A stretch of 64,000 bases of DNA from 1-14-2-50-31-20 sp964617555 (GTDB lineage Bacteria; Bacteroidota; Ignavibacteria; Ignavibacteriales; Melioribacteraceae), in contig CAZTYP010000029.1 in NCBI GenBank assembly GCA_964617555.1, forward strand, positions 3,130 through 67,129, in the 5' to 3' direction. Positions 35,062 through 43,647 of this stretch are shown in pieces (the stretch's first letter is position 1; each line of letters opens with the position of its first letter). Under the pieces are notes generated by a model, which saw only the letters and a program-made list of their open reading frames with translations, made no database searches and was not told the DNA's origin. Both the position numbers and the translations under genes were made by a program.

Positions 35062-36018
35062 ATTATTTTAGGAAAAGTTTATAAAATAGAAAGTAAAGAT
35101 TATTACGTCCTTAATGAGAACGGAAATTCAATAATTTGTCGCCTTCCGGGAAGATTTAAAAATAAATACCATTTAAAACAGAATAAGCAATATATACTTG
35201 ATATTGTTGCTGTTGGAGATAAAGTAAAAATTTCGCTTAATAACGACGGGCGTGGAGAAATTATCAAAATTTTCGAAAGGGAAAATTATTTTTCCCGTAA
35301 AGCCCCTGTGCTTAAAGGAACGGCAGGTAAAGGTGAACGCCTTGAACAAATTTTTGCTGCAAACTTGGATAATGTTGTAATTGTTTCTTCGGCAAAAAAA
35401 CCGAAATTCAACAATCGTCTGTTAGACAGAATAATTGTTGGAGCAGAAAGTTCAAATATTAATCCGATAATTATAATTAACAAAAACGACATCGGCTCGG
35501 AAGAAGAGATTAAATATTGGGAAGAAATCTATTCCGACTGCGGATATTCCGTTATGATTACTTCCGTAGTAAAAAATTACGGACTTTACGAATTAAAAGA
35601 AAAGTTACAAAACTCCATCTCTCTTTTTTGCGGGCAATCCGGTGTTGGAAAATCATCTTTGCTTAACGCCCTCTATCCTCAACTTAATTTTAAGGTAGGG
35701 GAAATAAGTGAAATTTTAAATAAAGGAAAACATACAACTGTAGCGTCAATTTTACAAGAAGTTGATGAAAACACCGTTATTATTGATTCTCCGGGCATTC
35801 GTGAATTTGCTCCTTACGGTATTAAAAAAGAGGACCTATCCCACTATTTTACAGATTTTATCCCTTACATTAATATGTGTAAATTTAATACATGTACTCA
35901 TTTTCACGAGCCGGACTGTGCCGTTGTAAATGCAGTTGAAGAAGGAGCGATTTCTCCGGAAAGGTATTATTCGTATCTTAATATTTTAGAAACCATTGAA
36001 GACAAGCCGAAATATTAA
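35062..36018 (+). CDS. rsgA: Ribosome small-subunit biogenesis GTPase RsgA (non-standard start)
   Basis: Circularly permuted GTPase that helps 30S subunit maturation. Order of parts: OB-fold (ILGKVYKIESKDYYVLNENG... AVGDKVKI), G4 NKND (about 140), G1 GQSGVGKSS (about 191), G3 DSPG (about 242) and the zinc Cys/His cluster CKFNTCTHFHEPDC (about 273). The OB-fold is intact, but between the in-frame stop at 35056-35058 and the internal GTG at 35308 there is no ATG, GTG or TTG. I place the start at ATT 35062 (ATT 35065 equally possible), giving 318 residues, the normal size. Alternatively, a GTG at 35055 would be in frame if the T4 run at 35067-35070 lost one T. The GTG at 35308 would delete the whole OB-fold. 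Confidence 0.85.
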   Translation: MILGKVYKIESKDYYVLNENGNSIICRLPGRFKNKYHLKQNKQYILDIVAVGDKVKISLNNDGRGEIIKIFERENYFSRKAPVLKGTAGKGERLEQIFAANLDNVVIVSSAKKPKFNNRLLDRIIVGAESSNINPIIIINKNDIGSEEEIKYWEEIYSDCGYSVMITSVVKNYGLYELKEKLQNSISLFCGQSGVGKSSLLNALYPQLNFKVGEISEILNKGKHTTVASILQEVDENTVIIDSPGIREFAPYGIKKEDLSHYFTDFIPYINMCKFNTCTHFHEPDCAVVNAVEEGAISPERYYSYLNILETIEDKPKY

Positions 36019-36086
36019 ATTTTTATTTTAGAACAAAAATTGCTTCAATTTGTTTAACTCTAATATGATTAAGAACTTTATTTTCA

Positions 36087-36118
36087 CTTGTTATTCAAAA
36101 CGCTAAACCATATTTTTT
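36087..36118 (+). promoter_or_regulatory. Candidate Bacteroidetes-type promoter
   Basis: CTTG (36087-36090), a spacer of exactly 20 nt, then TATTTTTT (36111-36118), one base off the TAnnTTTG consensus. It lies 29 nt before the ATG of the TPR lipoprotein gene and repeats the 20-nt spacing seen before lysW and lysJ. Confidence 0.4.
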
Positions 36119-36139
36119 TAAGTTAAAATTTAGGTTATA

Positions 36140-37951
36140 ATGAAGATTAAAATAGTTACATTATTTCTGCTTGCTCTTTTTATTTCCGCATGTTCTTCCG
36201 TTACCGTTGAAGAGAAAAAAGAAAGTGCGGGACAAAAAAAAGATCGAATTCAAAATGAACAATTGGCGGAAGATTTTTTTATAAAAGGGGCACTTCACGA
36301 TTTAAAAGGGGAGTATCCTTCCGCAATATTGGAATATCAAGAGGCATTGCGGTTGGACGAAAAAGCCGGTATTCATTATGCTTTAGGGAAAGATTATCTG
36401 CTTTTGCGTAAGTTCCCTTTGGCGTTGTATCATGCACGTAACGCCGTAAAATTAGCCCCCGAAGATGCCGAATATAATTTTTTCCTTGGTAGTATTTATC
36501 AAATGGGACAAAAGCCTGATTCGGCGGAAGCATATTTTGAGAAAGTAATAGCAATAGATTCCCTTTATTATCAAGCTTATTATAATATTGCCCAATTAAA
36601 CGAAGCAAAAAATCCGTTGAAATCGTTAGAGGTTTATAACAACTTATTAAAGTTACTGGGTCCCGAATGGAATGTATTATTAAAAATTGCGGAATTGAAT
36701 GAACGTTTGGGGAATGTTGATAATACAATAAAAACGGTTGAAGAACTATTGAAATTAAATCCGTCTGATTTAAAATTGCAAAAATTGTTAATAGAATCGT
36801 ATTTAAAAACAAACAAAAATGAAAAAGCCCTTGCCCTTACCGACGATGCCTTAAATATGTTCCCTGATGACTTGGAATTGATTGAATATAAAGGAAATGC
36901 TTATGCAAATATGGGTAAATGGAAGGATGCATCGGTTCAGTATAAAAAAATAATCAAATCAAAAAAACTCCCTTTTGATGTTAAAAAAAGAATTGCAGCA
37001 GGATTTGTTGCCGAAGCGGCAAAAGATTCGGAAGTTATTCCGATTACCAAACAAATTTTAACCGAACTGGAAAAAGATTCTACCGATTGGCAAGTAAGTG
37101 CTTTTTGGGGAGAAATTTACATTGAAGAGGGAAACGACTCGTTGGCAATAGAGCAATTTAAAACGGCTGCACATACTGCAACCTGGAATGCACAGTTGTG
37201 GAATAGATTGGGAATTTTGTTGTTCGATTCTCACAGATACAAAGAAGCTGCCGATGAGATGAAAAATGCAGTGTTAAAATTTCCGGATGATTTTGTTGAT
37301 AATTTAATACTCGGGTTATCTCTTTCGCAGTTGGGTGATATTGAAAGTGCGGAACGCGCTTTGGGACATGCCGTGCGGCTTAATCCGAACGATTTAACGG
37401 CGTTGCATGCATATGGTTTTACGCTTAACCAATTAAAACGTACCGATGCGGCAATTGTTTATTTGGAACGTGCTTTATCGATTGAACCTAAAAACATTCA
37501 AGTAATTGGTACACTCGGTTTAATTTACGACGGGCTGAAAGAATATAATAAAAGCGATTCGTTGTATGAACGTGCACTGGCAATAGATTCAACCGATGTT
37601 CTCATTGCAAATAATTTTGCATATTCTCTTGCCGTACGCGGAGTTCAACTGCAAAGAGCATTGAAATTATCAAAGTATGCAATTACTAATGCTCCCGATA
37701 ATTCTTCTTATCTTGATACTTACGGTTGGGTTCTTTTTAAGTTGGGAAAATATTACGAAGCCATTAAGTATATTAAAAAAGCAATTGAGTTGGATAATGA
37801 AAATGCTACATTGTACGATCATTTGGCAGATATTTATGCAGAAATGAATGATATGGGAAATGCAATTAAATATTATAAAAAAGCATTAGCTCTTGATTCC
37901 GAAATAGAAGGAGTAAAAGAAAAATTGAAAAAGGCAGAAAAAAATGATTAA
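36140..37951 (+). CDS. TPR-repeat lipoprotein
   Basis: A 603-residue lipoprotein. MKIKIVTLFLLALFISAC gives a lipobox Cys at about 18. The rest is a chain of about 14 tetratricopeptide repeats (for example ALHDLKGEYPSAILEYQEAL, LGSIYQMGQKPDSAEAYFEKV, LGLIYDGLKEYNKSDSLYERAL, LADIYAEMNDMGNAIKYYKKAL), forming a superhelix for protein-protein contact. It probably faces the periplasm and scaffolds an envelope complex. It overlaps the DUF4292-like lipoprotein gene by 8 nt, which in turn overlaps the EnvC-like gene; the three form one unit. Confidence 0.82.
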   Translation: MKIKIVTLFLLALFISACSSVTVEEKKESAGQKKDRIQNEQLAEDFFIKGALHDLKGEYPSAILEYQEALRLDEKAGIHYALGKDYLLLRKFPLALYHARNAVKLAPEDAEYNFFLGSIYQMGQKPDSAEAYFEKVIAIDSLYYQAYYNIAQLNEAKNPLKSLEVYNNLLKLLGPEWNVLLKIAELNERLGNVDNTIKTVEELLKLNPSDLKLQKLLIESYLKTNKNEKALALTDDALNMFPDDLELIEYKGNAYANMGKWKDASVQYKKIIKSKKLPFDVKKRIAAGFVAEAAKDSEVIPITKQILTELEKDSTDWQVSAFWGEIYIEEGNDSLAIEQFKTAAHTATWNAQLWNRLGILLFDSHRYKEAADEMKNAVLKFPDDFVDNLILGLSLSQLGDIESAERALGHAVRLNPNDLTALHAYGFTLNQLKRTDAAIVYLERALSIEPKNIQVIGTLGLIYDGLKEYNKSDSLYERALAIDSTDVLIANNFAYSLAVRGVQLQRALKLSKYAITNAPDNSSYLDTYGWVLFKLGKYYEAIKYIKKAIELDNENATLYDHLADIYAEMNDMGNAIKYYKKALALDSEIEGVKEKLKKAEKND

Positions 37952-38732
37952 AATAAAACCGTTTATTTTTATAACAAGCATAATTTTGTTTTTTATAGGA
38001 TGTAGTTCCGAAAAAGAGATTACAACAAACACCCCGAAAGTAATACCCGCACCTCGGTTAATAAAAAAATTAGAAGGGAACAGAAGAACCATTAAAACCT
38101 TTGATGCCGTTGGCACTATCCAAGTAAAAAGTAAAAAATTTAACGGTAAAACCGGTTTTAAAATTTTAATTAAAAGACCCGATTCAATTAAAATATCTAT
38201 ATACGGACCATTCGGAATTGATATTGCTCACGGATTATTTACAAAAGAACATTTCCTTTTTTATAATGTAATGAAAAAGAAAATCTATACGGGAAATAAC
38301 AGCCGCAATGTTTTGCAAAAAATGTTTAAAATAAATTTATCTTTCGAAAATTTAATTGATGCATTTGCCGGCTCTGTAAATCTTACGAAAGAGTTGCATA
38401 CCGAACCGGCTAAGTATGAGATATTGGATGATATTTACAATCTGACTTATATAGATACGGCAAATAACAGACAAACAACATATAGAATAACCAAACAAGA
38501 TTTAAAAATAACAGATTACATAATTTCCACACTTGACGGTAAGGAATTATTATCCGGAGAATATTCCCAATTTAAGAAATACGAAGGTGTTCCCCTTCCG
38601 AAAGTAGTGCTTATCAGAAACAAAGCAAAGCACGAAAGCATTAAAGTGAGGTATAAAAAAATAAAGGTGAACAAAAAACAGTTATCCCTAAAAATTAAAC
38701 TTCCGTCTGACGTTGAAAAAATCGAATGGTAA
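37944..38732 (+). CDS. DUF4292/LolB-like lipoprotein
   Basis: A 262-residue lipoprotein: signal IKPFIFITSIILFFIGC with the lipidated Cys near residue 20. The body (AVGTIQVKSKKFNGKTGFKILIKRPDSIKISIYGPFGIDIA, then YTGNNS and LSGEYSQFKKYEGVPLPKVVLI) follows the half-barrel pattern of LolA/LolB and the Bacteroidota DUF4292 family. A role in placing lipoproteins in the outer membrane is plausible from fold and context but unproven. It overlaps both neighbours (8 and 7 nt). Confidence 0.7.
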   Translation: MIKIKPFIFITSIILFFIGCSSEKEITTNTPKVIPAPRLIKKLEGNRRTIKTFDAVGTIQVKSKKFNGKTGFKILIKRPDSIKISIYGPFGIDIAHGLFTKEHFLFYNVMKKKIYTGNNSRNVLQKMFKINLSFENLIDAFAGSVNLTKELHTEPAKYEILDDIYNLTYIDTANNRQTTYRITKQDLKITDYIISTLDGKELLSGEYSQFKKYEGVPLPKVVLIRNKAKHESIKVRYKKIKVNKKQLSLKIKLPSDVEKIEW

Positions 38733-39946
38733 AATTTATTAAAAATATCTTTTTATTTCTTTTTGTTGCCGCTTTTTTGGTTGCCCAAACAAATGAAAGT
38801 ATCAAAAAGAAAAATGCTGAACTGGAAAAGATAAAATCTGAAATTACACGTTTGGAAAAGGAACTGGCATCTAAAAAAAATGTGGAAACAGATAATATTC
38901 AATTGTTGGATAAAATCAATCATCAAAGTCATTTGCTTAACGAGGCAATAAAAAGAATTGTTGAGGAAGAAAAAGCGCTTGAAAAAAAAATCAAAAAATT
39001 AAATTTACAAATTACCGAACTTCAAAAAGAAATTACCGAACTGCAGAAAGAATATGCCTCGTATGTACAATGGCTTTATAAAAACGGACAAGAATCCAAA
39101 TGGAGTTTGTTACTTAAAGCCGATTCTTTTAATCAAGCCGTGGTTAGATATAAATATTTTAATTATATAACTGATAAAAATGAGGCGAGGGTTACAAGGT
39201 TAAGGGAACAAAAAGAGAAGTTGGAAAGGTTAACTTCGGATTTACGGTTGCAAATAAAAGAAAAGAAAAAATTGGAAACCGAAAAGGAAAAAGAATCCGA
39301 AAAATTAAAACTGCGCAGAGAAGAAAAAAACAAGTTGCTTGCCGAACTTGTTAAAGACAGAAAAAACATAGAAAAAGAAATAGATGAAAAAAGGAAATAT
39401 GAAATAGAAATCAAATCCATAATTGTAAACTTAATTGAAAAAGAAAGAGAACGGGAAAGAAAATTAAGAGAGGCAAAATTTAAAAACAATTCCGTTCAGC
39501 CCTATATTCCAAAAATCAACTACACAAAATTTCAAAATTTTGCCGAGTTAAAAGGAAAACTTAACTGGCCTGTCTTAAAAGGGAAAATTGTAAGAAAGTT
39601 CGGCGAAAACAAAAATAAAAAACTAAAAACAATAACGCTTAATTATGGTGTAGATATTAAAACGGTTTCGGAAGGCAAAGTGTTTGCCGTTGCCGAAGGT
39701 GTTGTTTCCATAATTGATTGGATACCCGGTTTTGGTAGTATAATTATTGTTACGCATAAAGGTAATTTCAGAACGGTGTACGGGCATATTGATAATATTG
39801 AAGTGAATGAAGGAGATGTTATAAAAGCCGGAACTGTTTTGGGAACGGTAAACAAGAGTTTGGAAGGAAATCTTGTCCATTTTGAAATTTGGGACGAACG
39901 TAATTATAAAAATCCCGAAAAATGGTTGGCAAAAAAGAGTAAATAA
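38726..39946 (+). CDS. EnvC-like murein hydrolase activator (degenerate M23)
   Basis: A periplasmic protein of 406 residues. After a signal peptide (ending FLVAQ, about residue 20) comes a long coiled coil (about 25-245, heptad-rich in Glu, Lys and Leu) and then a C-terminal LytM/M23 domain. In that domain the zinc ligands are partly lost: the first His is Asn in LNYGVDIKT, and the HxH pair appears as LVHF with only the second His; YGHI keeps its His. The layout is that of EnvC, which activates amidases during cell division and does not cut peptidoglycan itself. It overlaps the LolB-like gene by 7 nt. Confidence 0.82.
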   Translation: MVKFIKNIFLFLFVAAFLVAQTNESIKKKNAELEKIKSEITRLEKELASKKNVETDNIQLLDKINHQSHLLNEAIKRIVEEEKALEKKIKKLNLQITELQKEITELQKEYASYVQWLYKNGQESKWSLLLKADSFNQAVVRYKYFNYITDKNEARVTRLREQKEKLERLTSDLRLQIKEKKKLETEKEKESEKLKLRREEKNKLLAELVKDRKNIEKEIDEKRKYEIEIKSIIVNLIEKERERERKLREAKFKNNSVQPYIPKINYTKFQNFAELKGKLNWPVLKGKIVRKFGENKNKKLKTITLNYGVDIKTVSEGKVFAVAEGVVSIIDWIPGFGSIIIVTHKGNFRTVYGHIDNIEVNEGDVIKAGTVLGTVNKSLEGNLVHFEIWDERNYKNPEKWLAKKSK

Positions 39947-39951
39947 AACAG

Positions 39952-39982
39952 GGAAAAGCTTACGTTTTTGCTTCTTCCTTTT
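39952..39982 (+). terminator. Probable terminator after the envC-like gene
   Basis: GGAAAAGC (39952-39959) pairs with GCTTCTTCC (39970-39978) with one bulged C, around a 10-nt loop, followed by TTTT. It is 5 nt after the stop codon. Confidence 0.5.
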
Positions 39983-40045
39983 AACTTTAATAAATTAAAT
40001 CAATAATAATACTCCTTACTGAAAAGTTAAATTAAAGAGGATAAT

Positions 40046-41290
40046 TTGCAAACGTGGAATACAATATTAAAAAACTTTTTTTCACTTTCCGGTGGCGAAT
40101 TATTAAGTAAAACAATAGCGTTTGTAACTACTATTTATCTTGCCCGTGTAATTTTACCGCAAGGTTTCGGTATACTGGGGTATTCTACAGCATTTGTCTC
40201 TTATTTCCTTCTTTTTCTCGATTTCGGATTTGATATAATAAGCGTTAAACGTATTGCAAACGATAAGTCTGTTATTTCCAGATATGTAAATAACGTAATT
40301 TCTTTCCGCATTTTATTGGCCTCCGCTATTTTTCTTATTCTTTCAATTGTTATCTTTTTTTTGCACGAAACATTTATTGTTAAAATTGCTTTGTTGTTAA
40401 CCGGATTAAATCTTTTTGTGCAGTCAATATCTACGGAATTTGTTTTTCAGGCAACCGAAAAAATAAAATACTTGTCAATAAAAGTTGTTGTTAAAAACAT
40501 TTTAATTCTTCTTTTTGTTTTTCTTTTTGTAAAAGATATTTCAGATGTGTTAAAAGTGATTGCTATTTCCGTTTTTGCCAATTTGATTATGAACCTTTGG
40601 CTGTTTGGGAAATATTCCGAGTTCTTTGGGAAATATAAGTGGAGTATAAAACAAAAATTTTTACGTACGCTATTTTCGGAATCTTTTCCTTTGATAATCT
40701 CTTCGTTTATGATTTCCATATACTATAATTTGGATATGGTGATGCTTGGTAATATTAAAACACAAACCGAGGTGGGAATATATAATGCGGCATATAAAAT
40801 TTTTATGATTGGGCTTATCCCTCTCGGAGCAATAGTTAAAATTTTTCTACCCTCTTTATCGAAAATTAAAAACAGAGAACAGTTAAAGCGAACTATTCTT
40901 AATTACGGAATATTAATGTTCGGAAGCGGTATTTTAATCTCTCTTTTTATTTTCTTTTTTGCCGAAGAGATAATAACCGTTGTTTTCGGAAGCAAATATG
41001 TGGGGGCTACTCTTCCGTTGATTATTCTTTCCGGTAATTTGTTGGTTATTTCAATAAATAGTTTTTTCGGAAATCCCTTAACGGTATGGGGAAAGCAAAA
41101 AGTCTTTTCCGTTGCAATAACTTTCGGAGCAATTATTAATATTATTTTAAATATAATTTTTATTCCTAAATATTCGATTAATGGAGCCGCCTTTGCAACG
41201 TTACTCTCCGAGGTCGTGGTTTTTATCGGGGTTTTTTATTTATTTAATAAAAATTTGAAGTATATATTAAAAGAAAACAACATTTTATAA
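40046..41290 (+). CDS. Wzx-type flippase
   Basis: An inner-membrane MOP-superfamily transporter of 414 residues with about 12 hydrophobic segments. Family marks: the opening FFSLSGGELLSKTIAFVTTIYLARVILPQGFGILGYSTAF, then YYNLDMVMLGNIKTQTEVGIYNAAYKI in the middle, where the Asp-rich loop is typical. It probably flips the lipid-linked oligosaccharide made by the downstream glycosyltransferases. The start is TTG at 40046 behind an AGAGGA site; no ATG is near. It differs strongly from the flippase at 3097, so the two serve different glycans. A palindrome spans its stop codon. Confidence 0.87.
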   Translation: MQTWNTILKNFFSLSGGELLSKTIAFVTTIYLARVILPQGFGILGYSTAFVSYFLLFLDFGFDIISVKRIANDKSVISRYVNNVISFRILLASAIFLILSIVIFFLHETFIVKIALLLTGLNLFVQSISTEFVFQATEKIKYLSIKVVVKNILILLFVFLFVKDISDVLKVIAISVFANLIMNLWLFGKYSEFFGKYKWSIKQKFLRTLFSESFPLIISSFMISIYYNLDMVMLGNIKTQTEVGIYNAAYKIFMIGLIPLGAIVKIFLPSLSKIKNREQLKRTILNYGILMFGSGILISLFIFFFAEEIITVVFGSKYVGATLPLIILSGNLLVISINSFFGNPLTVWGKQKVFSVAITFGAIINIILNIIFIPKYSINGAAFATLLSEVVVFIGVFYLFNKNLKYILKENNIL

Positions 41291-41300
41291 AATGTTGTTT
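41275..41300 (+). terminator. Perfect 26-bp palindrome over the flippase stop codon
   Basis: AAACAACATTTTA followed directly by its complement TAAAATGTTGTTT. It can fold into a hairpin with a short AU loop and is followed by CTCTTT, so an AT-rich terminator or an attenuator before glf is possible; a protein-binding site is the alternative. Confidence 0.45.
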
Positions 41301-41342
41301 CTCTTTAACGCTTTCAGTATTTGTAGGAATTTTAAATAATAT

Positions 41343-42437
41343 ATGACGTATAATTATCTAATAGTTGGAGCCGGTTTTGCCGGAGCGGTTGCTGCCGAAA
41401 GACTTGCAAACAAAGGGAATAAAATTCTTGTTGTAGAAAAACGCAATCACGTTGGCGGTAACGCTTACGATGAATATGACGAGTACGGAATACTTGTTCA
41501 TCGCTATGGACCACATATTTTTCATACAAACAGCAAAAAGGTTTTCGATTATCTTTCGCAATTTACGGAATGGAGAAAATATGAGCATCGAGTTTTGGCA
41601 AAACTGAACAGCGAACTTTATCAGATACCGATTAACAGAACAACTCTGAATAAATTGTATAACAAAAATTTTCAAACTGATGAAGAAGTTCAAGAATTTT
41701 ATGACTCGGTGAGAAAAGAAATTTACCCGATAACAAATTCCGAAGAAAAAATTGTTAGCCAAGTTGGTGAAGATTTATTCGAAAAATTCTTTAAATATTA
41801 TACAAAAAAGCAATGGGGAATTGAAGCGAAAGAATTATCACCGTCGGTATTGGGAAGAATTCCCGTAAGAACAAATACCGATAACAGATATTTTACGGAT
41901 AAATATCAATATATGCCAAAGGACGGATACACCAAGATGTTTGAAAAAATACTCGAGCACAAAAACATCAATATAATGTTAAACACGGATTACAAAACCA
42001 TAGTTGATGAAATAAAATTCGAGAAGATGATTTATACAGGACCTATCGATTATTTCTTTGATTACAAATTTGGGAAATTACCGTACCGTTCACTTCGGTT
42101 TGAGTGGAAAAACTTGAAATCGGAAGAGTTTCAGAAAACGGCTGTAGTAAATTATGTTGATGCCTCTCCTCCATATACAAGAATAACGGAATATAAACAT
42201 CTAACCGAACAAAAAGATAAAACCACTACGGTTAGTTATGAGTATCCGATTTTTAATGGCGAACCGTATTATCCGGTTGTAAATAACGATAGTAAGGAAC
42301 AAATGAAATTGTATAGATTAGAAATTAACAAATTAAAGAACATACAATTTATTGGAAGACTTGCGGAAAACAAATATTATAATATGGATGTGGTTGTAGC
42401 GGAGGTGTTAAAAAAATATGAACAAAATATTATTTAG
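41343..42437 (+). CDS. glf: UDP-galactopyranose mutase
   Basis: A flavoenzyme converting UDP-galactopyranose to UDP-galactofuranose for glycan synthesis. The 364 residues match the bacterial enzyme. The FAD site VGAGFAGAVAAERLANKG (about 7-24) is followed by the diagnostic VEKRNHVGGNAYDEYDEYGILVHRYGPHIFHTN. The substrate-binding YKQWG-like stretch YYTKKQWGIEAKEL and the FAD-proximal arginines lie in the centre and C-terminal parts (SLRFEW, YPVVN). The finding implies galactofuranose in this organism's surface polysaccharide. The 3' end overlaps the next glycosyltransferase by 20 nt. Confidence 0.95.
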   Translation: MTYNYLIVGAGFAGAVAAERLANKGNKILVVEKRNHVGGNAYDEYDEYGILVHRYGPHIFHTNSKKVFDYLSQFTEWRKYEHRVLAKLNSELYQIPINRTTLNKLYNKNFQTDEEVQEFYDSVRKEIYPITNSEEKIVSQVGEDLFEKFFKYYTKKQWGIEAKELSPSVLGRIPVRTNTDNRYFTDKYQYMPKDGYTKMFEKILEHKNINIMLNTDYKTIVDEIKFEKMIYTGPIDYFFDYKFGKLPYRSLRFEWKNLKSEEFQKTAVVNYVDASPPYTRITEYKHLTEQKDKTTTVSYEYPIFNGEPYYPVVNNDSKEQMKLYRLEINKLKNIQFIGRLAENKYYNMDVVVAEVLKKYEQNII

Positions 42438-43647
42438 CATATATACGGGAGAATATCCCAACCAATTTGCCGGAGGCCCGAACAACATTATTTATAAAAC
42501 TATTAAGTTTTTTAACAAATCCGGTTATAAATTTGATTTTCTCTCAAGTGATTTGTTTGCTAAAAACGTAACTGCAGATTCTTTAGATAAATTAGATGAA
42601 AATTTATCCAAAAAGAAGAAAACGGCTTTTTTCCTTGCAAACAACTCTCAATTATATAGAAAATTCTTTGGGAGCGATTTTTATTTGCCTTATCATTTTT
42701 ATAAAAAAAACAAATATTTTAAATTATTTGGAAACAAAAAAACTGAATATAACATAATTCATTGTCAAGATTCCGTTACACTCTCTTTAATCTCTAACAA
42801 TAGCTCTGCAAAAAAAATAATGACTATTCATAGTAAAGGACCTTTAAGTGATGAGTTAAGAAATACGTTTCAAAATATAAAACTAAAACAAAGGATTGAT
42901 AAAAAGTTAAAAAAGATTGAACATAAAAACATTAATATGGCGGATTTAATTACTTTCCCCAGTATGGCAGCAAAAAATTATTTTGAAGAGAGTTTAAATA
43001 TTTCCATACCCAAGGAAAAAATAAAAATTATTTATAACGGAATTGAATTTGATAAAATTCAAAATATTACCGGAAACGATATTCTAGAAAGATATCTAAT
43101 TGATTCAAAAGGGGTTTTTACATTATTAAATATTGCGGCTCATGGTAAAGAAAAAAATATAGATATTTTGTTAAGAACCGTAAAGTTTTTGAAAGATAAG
43201 TATAAAAAAAATGTTTTGTTAATAAACGTGGGCGTTGGAAATGATACTAAGGAGTTACAAGAGTTAACAAAAAAATTAAATATTTCTGACAGCGTAAAAT
43301 TCTTAGGAAAGTTGCCCAACGAAGATGTTATTAAATTACTTAAAGCAACGGATATGTTCATAATGACATCCGAAAAAGTTATTTTTGATTTGGTGGTTTT
43401 GGAAGCCCTTGCCTGCGGGGCATGCTGTGTGGTTTCCGACGAAGGCGGAAATAAAGAAATTATTAAAGATGGCGAAAACGGTTATCTTATAGATATAAAT
43501 GATATTGAAGGGATTGCAAAAAAAATAATTTCAATAGACCGAAATAGAGTAAAGGGAAAAGCAATTGAAACCGCAAGACAATTTTCAGTTCAAAAAATGG
43601 TTGACGGTTATTTTGAAATGTACGAGAGTTTATTAAATGGAGTATAA
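42418..43647 (+). CDS. Family 4 glycosyltransferase
   Basis: A GT-B enzyme of 409 residues. The N-terminal lobe starts MNKILFSIYTGEYPNQFAGGPNN, where the glycine-rich loop is typical, and contains IIHCQDSVT. The C-terminal lobe holds NIAAHGKEKNIDILLRTV (basic phosphate-binding region), VKFLGKLPNEDVIKLLKATDMFIMTS and the sugar-nucleotide site VLEALACGACCVVSDEGGNKE. It overlaps glf by 20 nt and the next glycosyltransferase by 11 nt. It could be a galactofuranosyl transferase given glf, but no sequence feature proves that. Confidence 0.85.
   Translation: MNKILFSIYTGEYPNQFAGGPNNIIYKTIKFFNKSGYKFDFLSSDLFAKNVTADSLDKLDENLSKKKKTAFFLANNSQLYRKFFGSDFYLPYHFYKKNKYFKLFGNKKTEYNIIHCQDSVTLSLISNNSSAKKIMTIHSKGPLSDELRNTFQNIKLKQRIDKKLKKIEHKNINMADLITFPSMAAKNYFEESLNISIPKEKIKIIYNGIEFDKIQNITGNDILERYLIDSKGVFTLLNIAAHGKEKNIDILLRTVKFLKDKYKKNVLLINVGVGNDTKELQELTKKLNISDSVKFLGKLPNEDVIKLLKATDMFIMTSEKVIFDLVVLEALACGACCVVSDEGGNKEIIKDGENGYLIDINDIEGIAKKIISIDRNRVKGKAIETARQFSVQKMVDGYFEMYESLLNGV

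Noticed and set aside
35308..36018. Short RsgA starting at the GTG at 35308
   Set aside because: It would remove the conserved OB-fold that reads intact upstream.
36279..36812. 177-codon antisense frame inside the TPR lipoprotein gene
   Set aside because: Opposite to clear TPR repeats; no recognisable motif and no ribosome-binding site.
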